This document shows positions 9,698 to 19,831 of a stretch of 64,000 nucleotides of DNA, one piece after another. How positions within the stretch are numbered: the stretch's first letter is position 1; each line of letters opens with the position of its first letter. The notes under the pieces are model-generated. The model was given only the letters and a program-made list of their open reading frames with translations, searched no databases and was not told the DNA's origin. Position numbers and translations under genes: made by a program. The stretch comes from Gracilimonas sp031581265 (GTDB lineage: Bacteria > Bacteroidota > Rhodothermia > Balneolales > Balneolaceae): positions 124,001-188,000 of the forward strand of contig NZ_JAVLBQ010000001.1 in NCBI RefSeq assembly GCF_031581265.1, read 5' to 3'.

Positions 9698-10171
9698 TTA
9701 GCTCACAAAATATTTTTCTTCCTCTTCTCTGAATGCTGACAAAATTTCCTCAGTTACATCACAGGCCAGAATTTTTTCTCTGAATGAGCCACTGTTCATT
9801 AACCTCGATATCCTGCTCAAAAGCTTGATATGCTGTTTATTATTGGCTTCAGGGCCTACCAAAAGAAAAACTAACCTAACAGGGGCCTTATCAATAGATT
9901 CAAAATCAAGAGGTTTCTTAAGTAACGCAAATGCTGCGAGGTTTTCATCAACAGCTTGAGTTTTTGCGTGCGGAATGGCAAGTCCTTTCCCTACTCCGGT
10001 TGACATTATTTCTTCACGTTCAAAAACTGCTTTTCGAACTTCTTCTAATTGTTCCTCCGTTTCAACTTTATCTTGTAGTGTATCAACTAAAGCGTTAATA
10101 AGGTCTTCCTTGGACTCAATTTCAAAGTTACATAATACTGTAACCTCATCTAACAGCGAAAATAAATTCAT
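9698..10171 (-). CDS. PTS IIA domain protein, PtsN/fructose type
   Basis: A 157-residue single-domain IIA protein. The phosphorylatable histidine is H68 in GLAIPHAKT. Without IIB/IIC genes nearby, it more likely acts as a regulatory PtsN-like protein than in sugar uptake (inference). Next on the strand, with no gap, is the PBP4 gene. A 165-bp divergent gap separates it from ccmB. Confidence 0.88.
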   Translation of the reverse strand: MNLFSLLDEVTVLCNFEIESKEDLINALVDTLQDKVETEEQLEEVRKAVFEREEIMSTGVGKGLAIPHAKTQAVDENLAAFALLKKPLDFESIDKAPVRLVFLLVGPEANNKQHIKLLSRISRLMNSGSFREKILACDVTEEILSAFREEEEKYFVS

Positions 10172-10342
10172 GTAATTTCTTTAACAAAAGTGAAAATTCA
10201 TCAGCACCCGAATATAGGCACCCTTTAGACAATCAATCAAAGATTAATTAAGAAGCTTATCCTCTTATTTAAATTCAATAAAATTTCCCTCCTCTCTAAT
10301 TATATAATCTGCAATAAGCTTACAAAATCCTTAAACTTGGGC

Positions 10343-11008
10343 ATGCAATGGATTAGAAGCACAATCACTGTTTTAAGAAAAGATCTACAAATTGAATTGC
10401 GTACCCGTTTCGCATTCAATATGGTACTTGCCTTTGTAGCAGCGGCAATGCTTTTAGTTCTTTTCACTCTTCGTGCCGATCAACTGGAACCGGGACCCAA
10501 ATCCGGTTTGGTATGGATTATAATCTTGTTTGCAGCACTTTCTGCACTAAGTCGAAGTTTTATATCCGAAACCGATAAAAAAACGTTTGATCTGCTTCGT
10601 ATTTATGCTGATGGATCGACTTTGTATTCCGGTAAATTACTCTATAATTTTTTATTCACCTTATTTATAAATGCAGCTACTTTCGCCGCCTATATATTTC
10701 TAATGAACCTTCAAATTCAATCTTGGTCTGCTTTCCTGTTTGTTTTATTTATCGGAACCGCAGGACTATCAGGAGTAGCTACCATGACGGCCGCTATTGT
10801 TTCTCAGGCCGATCGTAAAGGCGCTATTTTTTCAGTATTGAGCATCCCATTATTTGTTCCTTTGATTTTACTTTTGGCTGAAGTTAGCGAAACTGCTTTC
10901 ATTACCGGTGATAGTGAATCGATGAATAACATTATGGCTCTAATTGGTTTTGCAGGAGTCACCATAACCACAGGAATTTTATTGTTTGATTATATCTGGG
11001 AGGAGTAA
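10343..11008 (+). CDS. ccmB: Heme exporter / cytochrome c maturation protein CcmB
   Basis: About 221 residues with six predicted membrane segments and the CcmB pattern (LRKDLQIELRTR near the N-terminus, SRSFISETDKKTFDLLR). CcmB is the membrane subunit of the CcmAB ABC transporter that frees holo-CcmE during cytochrome c biogenesis. I chose ATG 10343; a TTG two codons upstream (10337) is also open. No ccmA gene is in the window and ccmCDEF lies 23 kb away. It is followed by holB with 1 bp between stop and start. Confidence 0.9.
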   Translation: MQWIRSTITVLRKDLQIELRTRFAFNMVLAFVAAAMLLVLFTLRADQLEPGPKSGLVWIIILFAALSALSRSFISETDKKTFDLLRIYADGSTLYSGKLLYNFLFTLFINAATFAAYIFLMNLQIQSWSAFLFVLFIGTAGLSGVATMTAAIVSQADRKGAIFSVLSIPLFVPLILLLAEVSETAFITGDSESMNNIMALIGFAGVTITTGILLFDYIWEE

Positions 11009-11009
11009 A

Positions 11010-12194
11010 ATGGATATCAAATTTGGCAACAGACGAATTATTGGTCAACAGAGAGCAAAAGAGCAGGTTGAGCGAATGCTTGCCGCTGACCGGGTGAGCC
11101 ATGCTTACCTATTGTCTGGTCCAAAAGGAGTTGGTAAAACGGCGTTTGCCCTGGCCATGGCAGAAGCGATAAATGGAGTTGAGCATTTAAGCGATTTGGG
11201 AGAACATAAATCCTCAAAAAAATCATCTTGGTTTACCCATCCTGATATACACGTATTCATACCCAAACCCACAAAAGTGGATACCGAAGAACTCAGGGGA
11301 CGGTTAGAGCTATTGGCAAAAGATCCTTATGAAATTATCGATTTTTCCCAACGTCCTTCCCTTGATGATGATTCTTCCAAGAATTTACAGGCTTTTTATC
11401 CCATAGATTATTTTAGGGATGACATAAGGCCCATCGCAAAATTGAAACCGAATGAAGGTGACCGTATTGTCATTATTTTGACACATGTTGAAACTATGAG
11501 AAAAGAAACTGCAAATGCTTTTTTGAATCTTTTGGAGGAACCATCTGACCGACTCATGTTTATTTTGACCACCGAAAACTACGAAAACCTCCTCCCTACC
11601 ATCACCTCAAGATGTCAACATATTCCATTGGGGGCTTTAAGAGACAAAGAAGTGGAGCAAGGTTTAATTGAAGTGGATGGGCTTGATGCTGAGGATGCTG
11701 CCTACCTGGCCCGAGTATCAAATGGGAATTATGCCATGACTCGTTTCTTCGATATTTCAAAGTTGAAAGAAAACCGGGAAATGGTCGTTCAGTACCTACG
11801 GATGGCTTTTAGCCAAGATGCAAACGGGTTATCTACCTTAGTGCAAGACTGGCAAAGTTCAAATAATATTGAAGGCCTGATTGCAATTACCAATTTGATT
11901 GAAATGTATATCCGCGACCTCATGGTATATCGTGAAACCCAAAACAAGAAATTCATTACGAATATTGATCAACTTCAGTCCATTCAAAAGTTTGTGCAAT
12001 CATTAGAGAAAGCTCGTCTGGAAGAAATGATTGAGCACTTAGATGAGTTTCGTCCCGCTCTGAAGCAAAATGTTAACCCAAAACTTATTTTCATCGTCAT
12101 TGCCTTACGCTTTTCTACTTTAATGCGTGGATTGGATCCCGAAATTTCCACTCAAGACAACTGGAATCATATACCTGCATTTGTTTCAAGATGA
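11010..12194 (+). CDS. holB: DNA polymerase III, delta-prime-type clamp-loader ATPase
   Basis: About 394 residues. AAA+ features are the Walker A GPKGVGKT (37-44) and a sensor region with SRC (TITSRCQHIPL). It forms part of the clamp loader that puts the sliding clamp on DNA. I chose ATG 11010 because a strong GGGAGGAG ribosome-binding site sits just before it (10998-11005). The longer TTG-started reading at 10986 would overlap ccmB. Its stop overlaps the dapF start (ATGA). Confidence 0.9.
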   Translation: MDIKFGNRRIIGQQRAKEQVERMLAADRVSHAYLLSGPKGVGKTAFALAMAEAINGVEHLSDLGEHKSSKKSSWFTHPDIHVFIPKPTKVDTEELRGRLELLAKDPYEIIDFSQRPSLDDDSSKNLQAFYPIDYFRDDIRPIAKLKPNEGDRIVIILTHVETMRKETANAFLNLLEEPSDRLMFILTTENYENLLPTITSRCQHIPLGALRDKEVEQGLIEVDGLDAEDAAYLARVSNGNYAMTRFFDISKLKENREMVVQYLRMAFSQDANGLSTLVQDWQSSNNIEGLIAITNLIEMYIRDLMVYRETQNKKFITNIDQLQSIQKFVQSLEKARLEEMIEHLDEFRPALKQNVNPKLIFIVIALRFSTLMRGLDPEISTQDNWNHIPAFVSR

Positions 12195-13015
12195 AGAATT
12201 TAAAGTTTTATAAAATGGAGGGTGCCGGTAACGATTTTATTGTTATTGATAACCGGCAGTACGATTTCAAGCTCGATGAAATCATAGATTTTACTCCAGC
12301 ATTATGTGACCGAAAGTTCGGAATTGGAGCTGATGGAATATTGGTACTCGAAGAGCCGCAAAAAACCGAAGTCGATTATACCATGATCTATAGAAATGCA
12401 GATGGAAGTGATGCGGGAATGTGTGGTAATGGAGCTCGATGCCTGGTATATTTTGCTTTTAAAAATGGGTTTAAAGAAACCCAAACATTCAATGTTCATG
12501 ATAACATCTACAAAGCTGAAGTAGATCAGAATGACTTAGTAAGTATTCATTTTCCTGTAGAAGTAAAAGCAACTGATTTTGAACTGCAAGGTTTTGATCT
12601 TGTAAAAGCTGATTCCGCCACAGAGCATATTGTCACTTTTGTTGAAAAGCCGACCTTGGAAGAAGAGGAGAAATTAGTCCAGGTCGCGAGAAAATTACGG
12701 TATCATCAAGAACTTGACCCTCCGGGAACCAATGTAAACTTTGTTCACGTTGAAGATGAAAGCACCATCAACCTTCAAACTTATGAAAGAGGCGTCGAGA
12801 ACCTGACACTTGCTTGCGGAACCGGTGCTTTGGCTTCAGCTATTGCAACTCATCACCACTCTGATAATCAAAACAAACATGCCAGTTATACCATACATGT
12901 AAAAGGAGGAACGTTACAAGCCTCTTTTGATTTTTCATCTAATACCAATACTTATCACCGTTTAATTCTTAAAGGACCAGCACATTTTGTATTCGAAGGC
13001 TCAATTGATCTTTAA
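12191..13015 (+). CDS. dapF: Diaminopimelate epimerase
   Basis: Converts LL- to meso-diaminopimelate for lysine and peptidoglycan. The 274 residues carry both catalytic cysteines: C78 in MCGNGARC and C209 in ACGTGALAS. Substrate motifs GAGNDF (residues 11-16) and FGIGADGI are intact. Overlaps holB by 4 bp at its start and the next gene by about 29 bp at its end, suggesting translational coupling through ccmB-holB-dapF. Confidence 0.97.
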   Translation: MKNLKFYKMEGAGNDFIVIDNRQYDFKLDEIIDFTPALCDRKFGIGADGILVLEEPQKTEVDYTMIYRNADGSDAGMCGNGARCLVYFAFKNGFKETQTFNVHDNIYKAEVDQNDLVSIHFPVEVKATDFELQGFDLVKADSATEHIVTFVEKPTLEEEEKLVQVARKLRYHQELDPPGTNVNFVHVEDESTINLQTYERGVENLTLACGTGALASAIATHHHSDNQNKHASYTIHVKGGTLQASFDFSSNTNTYHRLILKGPAHFVFEGSIDL

Positions 13016-14306
13016 ACTCTTATTATTAACGGGTTTTATTTTAACTCTTCATGGTTGTTCTGTAAATCTTTCTAATTCATCTAATAACAATTACGATGTT
13101 GGACAAAATTACATAAGCAGATATCTTGTTCCTAATCAGCTCCCAGCACCGGCAACCATCAAAAGTGTTCAACTTTACAGAAAGGGAAATACCAACAGTC
13201 CACCGGTCATAAAACTTGGATCGTCTGAGCAGCTTGTTCTTTCGTTCGATGAGCTTTCTAATGCATCCGGACAATTTCGAATTACTTTTACCCATCATGA
13301 CCAGCAATGGAATCCAAGTAATATTCCTCAGGATTGGTATTTGGCAGGTATGAATGAAGTGATTGTAGGTGGAGGTAAAAAAAATCAACTTTCGGAACCG
13401 GACTATTTCCACTACTCAACAGAGTTTCCAAATGATCAGCTTTCTTTTGAAACAAGTGGAAATTTTATGCTTCATGTTATTGATTTCTCTTCCGGAACGC
13501 GGCTTTTTTCGCTGCCCTTTTTTGTTACCGAAGAAGCCGGTGAAATGACATCATGGGTTGAGACAAAATACAATGCCGGACGCAGATTCGGAGCCTTAGA
13601 TCGCCCCTTTAGCGAATATATCTACCCGGATTTTATCGAGTTTCCTCAATTTGATTTGAGCTTCTATTTTGCCCAAAACCGGTTTTGGGGTGATATTAAA
13701 CAATCGGAACATTTTGATTTTTCTGAAGAAGATCGAACTCAATTTCACCTTTCTGAGGATAATGCATTCCCGGCCAATTTTGATTTTATAGGATTGAACC
13801 TAAATAATTTTTCTGTAGATGGTTCCCAAATAATTGACTGGTTTCCTGAAAGAAATCCTCCTGAAGTAATCCTGCGCCGTGATATTTTAAATTTTTCTGC
13901 CACCCCATCATCAGGCTGGAGAACATCCTTCGGTAATCCTGAAACGGGCGTAGAGTCAAGATATGCCAATATTCGATTCAGGTTTCAGGATGGAGGTGAT
14001 TTTTCAAGCAATCAAGGCGTATACCTGGTTGGAGACTTTAATCAATGGGTTCTTTCCGAAGACAATAAGCTAAAATACAACAATCAAACTGGATATTGGG
14101 AAACATCTGAACTCATTAAAGAAGGGACTTACACTTATAAATATGCCATTAAATCTGGCCGAGATGGTATTGATGACTTAATACTAAGTGATGCCGTAAC
14201 CCGAAGTAATCAGGAATACACAAGCTTTGTGTATTTCCAAGATCCGGATTACAGGTATCAGCGCTTACTAAATGTACAAGTGTTCAGGTCTTCTGCTTCC
14301 CGGTAA
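12987..14306 (+). CDS. DUF5103 lipoprotein, probable type IX secretion plug protein
   Basis: A lipoprotein of about 430 residues. The signal ends with the lipobox LHGC, followed by the DUF5103 pattern (IKSVQLYRKGN...LSFDEL...NFMLHVID). DUF5103 proteins were shown to plug the SprA translocon of the type IX secretion system, so this suggests a T9SS in the organism. The C-terminal third has a starch-binding/early-set-like fold pattern (GVYLVGDFNQWVLSEDNKL). No ATG precedes the signal peptide: the start is TTG at 12987 or TTG at 13005, both inside dapF. Confidence 0.8.
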   Translation: MYSKAQLIFKLLLLTGFILTLHGCSVNLSNSSNNNYDVGQNYISRYLVPNQLPAPATIKSVQLYRKGNTNSPPVIKLGSSEQLVLSFDELSNASGQFRITFTHHDQQWNPSNIPQDWYLAGMNEVIVGGGKKNQLSEPDYFHYSTEFPNDQLSFETSGNFMLHVIDFSSGTRLFSLPFFVTEEAGEMTSWVETKYNAGRRFGALDRPFSEYIYPDFIEFPQFDLSFYFAQNRFWGDIKQSEHFDFSEEDRTQFHLSEDNAFPANFDFIGLNLNNFSVDGSQIIDWFPERNPPEVILRRDILNFSATPSSGWRTSFGNPETGVESRYANIRFRFQDGGDFSSNQGVYLVGDFNQWVLSEDNKLKYNNQTGYWETSELIKEGTYTYKYAIKSGRDGIDDLILSDAVTRSNQEYTSFVYFQDPDYRYQRLLNVQVFRSSASR

Positions 14307-14308
14307 TT

Positions 14309-17300
14309 TTAAAAATCTATCCCAATGGAAAAATAGTGGATTGGTTTAGATTTAAATCCTGAGCGCTCATAAGGCCAGCCAACATCATATCTCAGCGGAA
14401 GCCCAAAAACGATTGTCCTAAGGCCAAAGCCACCACCAATTAACATATCTCCGTCCACATAAGGAGCTTGTCCAAGTTCACTAACTTGCCCATCCTGATC
14501 TCTTATCTCGTAATACCCGGTTCGCTCTTCAGCTACTTTAAAATCTAATTTTGCTTCATTTACAACTGTATTTTGCCGATCCTGAGTTTCATAAAGTCCA
14601 TAATCAATTCGTTCACCCCATGCAGAACCGACATCTAAAAAGGCAGCACCTGTGATATTATACAGGGGTAAAATTGGGATAGCTCCGGGTATGACAGCTG
14701 CAAATAATGGGAATCTAAACTCAGCATTTATCAATGAGAAATTACTTCCATAGGTGGTGTTGTATGCATAGCCGCGAACCGGTAAGGCAGGTACGGTAAA
14801 AAAGCTATCGGTCAATTTATCGTATGACAGCCCGTTTTGATTGAATCGTTGATTAATCCAGCCGAGCCTTCCTCCCATAAAATAAGTTTGTTTATCAGGT
14901 CCTACAGAAGCTGCGCCTGAAGCTCGCAATGCAAAGCTATAATTCTGTCCCAGGTTGAAATATTTTCTAAAATCTGCGAGTACAGAAGCAAATAATGGGG
15001 CATTATTCCCCACACCGGGACTACCGGAGAGACCTATTGAATATCTATTTCCTCCCCTTGGTGTTAAGAAACCCGGTAGTGTTTGATCGTTGGTAAAAAT
15101 AAATTCCGGATACAGAAATATACTACTTTCATTACCTGATTGATTCTGTCCAAACGTATATCCTGCATATAAATCACTGACCGTGCTATAGTCTCTGGTA
15201 ATACCTAAAGCCGATATTCCACCATCAATGCGCTTAAATTTATCGATTGGATATTGAGCTTTAGCTCCTCCTCCAAAAGTCCTGAAACGGATGCTTTCTC
15301 CAAAGAAGGTTTGATATCTGCGCGATGAATGGAAATAAGAAAAAAACCAGTTCGTTCGGTTTTTCAGGTAGCCGTACTGCAGTGAATAATCACTGTTACG
15401 AAGATCTGACACAAAATTAGTTCCAAGTGCAATTTGGTGATCACCCAATAAGTCACTTACAATAAACTGAGTGGTGGCGTAAGAACCGTAGGTTGATGCC
15501 ACGAAAGTAGGATTATAAGCTATATCTGTAGAGAACTTCAGTCGATAATTTTTGGGTTGAAAGCGTCCGTCTTCGGTTATATTGTTATCGGGAGTAAAGC
15601 TTTCCACATCTTCTAATCTTAGCGTGGTATCCTCCATCACTTCCGTACTGAATACGTAATTTCTAAAATCAATTTCGGAAGAATCTTCTTCCTGGTTTTC
15701 TGCTTCTTCCTCTGCTGCCTGTGCTTCCACTATTTGAGGATCATTTAGATCTATTCCATTCGCAAACATTTCGGCTGCATATTTTCTTGCAGGTACTCGC
15801 TCTGCATAGGTTTCGTTAGCACGTCGCTGAGCCCAGTAATTTTTGGATAGACTCTCACTTTTCTTTTTTTCGAATGGGGAGCGAAGCACAAATATATCTA
15901 AGTAGCCTTCATTAATTGAATTCAAAGCAACGCGGGAGCCGTCGTTACTGATTGACATTTGGAAAACGCCGGTTTGCAAGTTGGTAAGCGGAGTTCTGGT
16001 TCTTGTTTCTAAATCAAATTCGTAGATATTTTGTATCCCATTCTCATCTGAAACAAAGATCATTCGGCCATCTGGAGTCAATTTTGGAGAATTTTCATTC
16101 CATAATGGAGTTTCAGTAAGTCTAACGGCTTTACGAGAATCGAGATCAATCCTGAATATATCTTGTTGATATAAATTCTCATCACTTAGCAGGTCATACC
16201 CCACATTATACGAGTGAAGCTGAGTTTCTCCTCCTCTGTTTGAAACAAAATAAATAGATTCAGAATCGGGACTCCAAACCGGCTCAGTATCGGAAAAGAA
16301 ATCACCGGTTAAATTTGTAAGTTCTTTATATTCAATATTATACACAAATATATCTTGGTATGGGCCTACATTACCATCAAAAGCTAACTTCTTACCATCA
16401 GGGGACCAAGAGATGGAGGCAATAGCATCTAAATCTTTGAACTTTATTTTAGTGGTCTCTTTTGTTTCGTAATCAATTAAGGCAATATCATCCTTACCTT
16501 TTGATTTTGTTGAAATGGCAATTTTACGTCCATCCGGAGACCAGGTGATATTGGGATTTAAAATATTAAGCTCTTCAAATTCCGGGTTATCTTCTCCCCT
16601 GATCAGCGTTTTTAATTTACTACCATCAATTGCACTAATGGCAATAACATCAAAGTATCCTCTCTTATTGGTGATAAATGCGATTTTGTCTCCTTGGGGA
16701 GAAATAGCCGGACTGGTATTATACGTTCCGAATTCACCCCTTTCGGTAAGATAATTGGCAATTATATCAATTCTTTCCCTTTCTGCCACTTCAGGATAAT
16801 ATCTTTCTTGCAAGGCATCTTTCCATAATTTTGAGAGTTCTTCTATGCTTACCCCTAACGATTGTTGCATTCCAAGTTCAACACTCCGTGAAGTCCTGAT
16901 CCGCTGAAGAATTTCAGCAATTTTTTGACGCCCATATTCCTCTACAATGTAATTCCAAACTGATTGGCCTCCCCTATACGCATAGTAACCGCTCAGCATT
17001 GGTATGTCTGCCAGGTAATTATTTATTACCGCATCACGGATATACATATCAGTATTTGTATCCCATCCAAGTGCTGTGTATTCAGCCAAACCTTCTTCAA
17101 ACCACAGTGGGAACTGTAACTGTATATTATTTCGAATTATCGAATTAATAGTGCCCCCGTAAAACATATCGTTAAATACGGCATGCACAAGTTCGTGATG
17201 CAGTGTTCTTCTGAAATCAGCATAATTGCCGTCAAAAGGAACCGTCATTCTATTTTTTAGTTTATCGGTTACCCCACCTATTCCTTCTGCACTGGTTGGC

Positions 17301-17623
17301 AGGTTAACTACATTAGTTTGAGAGAAATCATTGTGAGAATCATATACAATCAATGAAATACGACTCGAAATTTCATGATTGAAATCATCCGCTAATTGCT
17401 TGTAGGCCGATTCAATACTTTTTGTGGCAAATTCAGCTAATTCATAATTCTTTTCCCCATAGTAATACACATCGAAGTGCTTAGACTGGATAAATCTCCA
17501 TTCAAAATCTTCATATTGTACCCTGTTTTTGCCAAACGTATAATATTGAGCTTGTACTGCCTCACTGCCGGCTATTAATACTATCAACAGAAAAGTAAAA
17601 AATGATATAAATCTTGAATACAT
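14309..17623 (-). CDS. Large envelope protein: zincin-like domain, TolB propeller, outer-membrane barrel
   Basis: 1104 residues in three parts. After a signal peptide (about 1-25) comes a gluzincin-like domain with HELVH (143-147) and EEGLAEY about 30 residues on. Then come WD40/TolB-like repeats (about 290-580, repeated SPDG and NIYEF patterns). Last is a C-terminal beta-barrel (about 700-1104) ending in an aromatic strand (HYFSIGIDF), as in BamA/Omp85-like proteins. A peptidase-propeller-barrel fusion is known in Bacteroidota, but its job is not established. It is the last gene of the rqcH-to-OMP gene run, 18 bp after rnr. Confidence 0.82.
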   Translation of the reverse strand: MYSRFISFFTFLLIVLIAGSEAVQAQYYTFGKNRVQYEDFEWRFIQSKHFDVYYYGEKNYELAEFATKSIESAYKQLADDFNHEISSRISLIVYDSHNDFSQTNVVNLPTSAEGIGGVTDKLKNRMTVPFDGNYADFRRTLHHELVHAVFNDMFYGGTINSIIRNNIQLQFPLWFEEGLAEYTALGWDTNTDMYIRDAVINNYLADIPMLSGYYAYRGGQSVWNYIVEEYGRQKIAEILQRIRTSRSVELGMQQSLGVSIEELSKLWKDALQERYYPEVAERERIDIIANYLTERGEFGTYNTSPAISPQGDKIAFITNKRGYFDVIAISAIDGSKLKTLIRGEDNPEFEELNILNPNITWSPDGRKIAISTKSKGKDDIALIDYETKETTKIKFKDLDAIASISWSPDGKKLAFDGNVGPYQDIFVYNIEYKELTNLTGDFFSDTEPVWSPDSESIYFVSNRGGETQLHSYNVGYDLLSDENLYQQDIFRIDLDSRKAVRLTETPLWNENSPKLTPDGRMIFVSDENGIQNIYEFDLETRTRTPLTNLQTGVFQMSISNDGSRVALNSINEGYLDIFVLRSPFEKKKSESLSKNYWAQRRANETYAERVPARKYAAEMFANGIDLNDPQIVEAQAAEEEAENQEEDSSEIDFRNYVFSTEVMEDTTLRLEDVESFTPDNNITEDGRFQPKNYRLKFSTDIAYNPTFVASTYGSYATTQFIVSDLLGDHQIALGTNFVSDLRNSDYSLQYGYLKNRTNWFFSYFHSSRRYQTFFGESIRFRTFGGGAKAQYPIDKFKRIDGGISALGITRDYSTVSDLYAGYTFGQNQSGNESSIFLYPEFIFTNDQTLPGFLTPRGGNRYSIGLSGSPGVGNNAPLFASVLADFRKYFNLGQNYSFALRASGAASVGPDKQTYFMGGRLGWINQRFNQNGLSYDKLTDSFFTVPALPVRGYAYNTTYGSNFSLINAEFRFPLFAAVIPGAIPILPLYNITGAAFLDVGSAWGERIDYGLYETQDRQNTVVNEAKLDFKVAEERTGYYEIRDQDGQVSELGQAPYVDGDMLIGGGFGLRTIVFGLPLRYDVGWPYERSGFKSKPIHYFSIGIDF

Positions 17624-17641
17624 AATATTACATGAGTTTTG

Positions 17642-19807
17642 TTATTTGGCTAATCCAAAATCAATTTGTCTTTTTTGCATATCAGTACTTTTAACATACA
17701 CTTTGATTTCATCGCCAAGCTGAAATTGCTTTCCGCTTTTACGACCGACCAATGCATGTCTTTTGTCATTATATACAAAATAATCTCCTTTAAGATCACT
17801 TATTCTAACCATTCCTTCACAATAAATGTCTTTTAGGGTTATAAAAATTCCCCGCTCCATTACACCACTAATAATTCCATCAAATTTTTCACCGGTTTTT
17901 TTACTTAAAAATTCAACCTGTTTCAGTTTTACGGAATCTCTTTCAGCATCTACAGCTACTCTTTCTCGCGCGCTGCAATGCTCACCATCTTTAATTAGTT
18001 GATCGTGAGTGTAAACTTGAGCACCGGAATTGTAACCTTTCAATAAACGATGAACAATTACATCCGGGTAACGTCTAATGGGACTCGTAAAGTGTGCATA
18101 ATGACCAAATCCCAAACCAAAGTGACCGATGTTATTCGGTGAATACTCTGCTTTTGCCATTGCCCTAAGCATCAAACCATTAACGATGTACTCCAGGCTT
18201 GTATTTTTTACTTTTTCAAGAAGATTGTTAATTCTTTTGGGGCTGATATTGTCACCCACTTCAAACTTGATTCCTATGGGTTTAACCTGCTCTGCGATGC
18301 CTGTTAATTTTTCTTCATCCGGTCTGTCATGTACTCGATAGAAAAATGGAAATAGATTTTTTGAGCGTTTTTTGTTCGATTCTTTCCGCATTTCTTCTAC
18401 ATGCGTAGCAACTGTTTTGTTGGCCATCAGCATGCATTCCTCAATTAAACGATGTGCAAATATTCGCTCTTTAATAATAACTTCTTGTGGAACTCCGTCA
18501 TCATCCAGTACAAACTTTGGCTCAGGAGTATCAAAATCTATGGCACCCTCCCGAAATCTCTTATCGTGCAAGATTCTTGCAAGTTCGGCCGAAAGCTGAA
18601 CCTCTTTACTAAACTTATGCTTCTTTCCATCTACTATAGCTTGCGCTTCTTCATAAGTAAATCGCTGCTTGGAATGGATAACCGTTTCCTCAATAGTATA
18701 GTCAACGAGTTTTCCATTGGGCGCTATTTCCATAAAACAGCTATACGTCAACTTATCTTCATTAGGACGCAAACTGCAAACTCCATTACTCAATACTTCA
18801 GGAAGCATAGGTATCACACGATCTACTAAATAAACGCTGGTTCCGCGGTTGTGTGCTTCCTCATCTAATACTGATTTTGGAGTCAGGTAATGCGTTACGT
18901 CAGCAATGTGCACTCCCAGGTAATAATTTCCATTATCCAGCTTCTTAATACTTAAGGCATCATCGAAGTCTTTGGCATCAGCCGGATCAATAGTAAATAC
19001 GTTTTGGTCTCTTAGATCTCTTCTTCTTTTACACTCTTCTTCAGGGATCTCGAGCGGAATTTGGTGGGCATATTCTTCAACTTCTTTAGGAAATTCAGCA
19101 ACCATGTCATTTTCAGCCAGTATAGAAAGCATATTGGCATCATTAGAACCTGATTTACCTAATACAGAAGTAATCCGGGCTTCAGGTAAAGCGTTGGGGT
19201 GAACCCAATTTTCCAGTTCAAACACTACTTTGTCTCCATCCTCAGCTTTGCCAATAAATTCCGGCAATACGTAAAAATTGGTATGAGCCGATTTCGTATC
19301 GGTTTCAATAATGTAATTCTCTTTGGTTACCTTTTTGAGGGTACCAACATAGAAATCCTTACCTCTTTCTACGATTTCAAGAATTTTACCTCTTGGCTGA
19401 CCGCTTTTCTTATTCTTTCCGGTAATCTTAACTCTGACAATATCATCATTCAAGGCCGTTCCGATATCCCTGGAAGAAATCATTACATCTTGCTCACTTT
19501 GCTCAGAAATTACATATCCTGTACCACGAGCTGAAATATCTAATTTCCCCTCTACAATACTTGAGTTTTCTTGGGATGATCTCTTGGAGATATTGTTCGT
19601 GTTCAACAACACGTAATTATCTTCTCTTTCTACCCTATTGTCAGCCGTAAGTTTTTGGAGGGTTTTGTCCAATCGGTTAACCTCATTGTCACTCTCTAAA
19701 CGAAGCACACTAATGATTTGCTCTCTGGTTAGTCTATTTTTTGGGCTGTTTTTGATCAGGTCAATGATCAGTTCTTCTAAATTTTTTTGTCGTTGTCTTT
19801 TACTCAT
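17642..19807 (-). CDS. rnr: Ribonuclease R (RNB family 3'-5' exoribonuclease)
   Basis: 721 residues laid out as an N-terminal winged-helix region, cold-shock-like domains, the RNB catalytic domain (DPADAKDFDDAL acidic cluster, RRYPDVIVHR) and a C-terminal S1 domain (KFDGIISGVMERGIFI). RNase R degrades structured RNA processively and acts in RNA quality control. It sits between tamB and the TolB/barrel gene on the same strand. Motifs and length are normal. Confidence 0.96.
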   Translation of the reverse strand: MSKRQRQKNLEELIIDLIKNSPKNRLTREQIISVLRLESDNEVNRLDKTLQKLTADNRVEREDNYVLLNTNNISKRSSQENSSIVEGKLDISARGTGYVISEQSEQDVMISSRDIGTALNDDIVRVKITGKNKKSGQPRGKILEIVERGKDFYVGTLKKVTKENYIIETDTKSAHTNFYVLPEFIGKAEDGDKVVFELENWVHPNALPEARITSVLGKSGSNDANMLSILAENDMVAEFPKEVEEYAHQIPLEIPEEECKRRRDLRDQNVFTIDPADAKDFDDALSIKKLDNGNYYLGVHIADVTHYLTPKSVLDEEAHNRGTSVYLVDRVIPMLPEVLSNGVCSLRPNEDKLTYSCFMEIAPNGKLVDYTIEETVIHSKQRFTYEEAQAIVDGKKHKFSKEVQLSAELARILHDKRFREGAIDFDTPEPKFVLDDDGVPQEVIIKERIFAHRLIEECMLMANKTVATHVEEMRKESNKKRSKNLFPFFYRVHDRPDEEKLTGIAEQVKPIGIKFEVGDNISPKRINNLLEKVKNTSLEYIVNGLMLRAMAKAEYSPNNIGHFGLGFGHYAHFTSPIRRYPDVIVHRLLKGYNSGAQVYTHDQLIKDGEHCSARERVAVDAERDSVKLKQVEFLSKKTGEKFDGIISGVMERGIFITLKDIYCEGMVRISDLKGDYFVYNDKRHALVGRKSGKQFQLGDEIKVYVKSTDMQKRQIDFGLAK

Positions 19808-19831
19808 TAAAAACTCTTTGTTGGGATTGTG

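Noticed and set aside
18452..18829. 125-residue ORF opposite rnr and similar long antisense ORFs
   Set aside because: All lie inside well-conserved genes on the other strand and show no family pattern; they are shadows.
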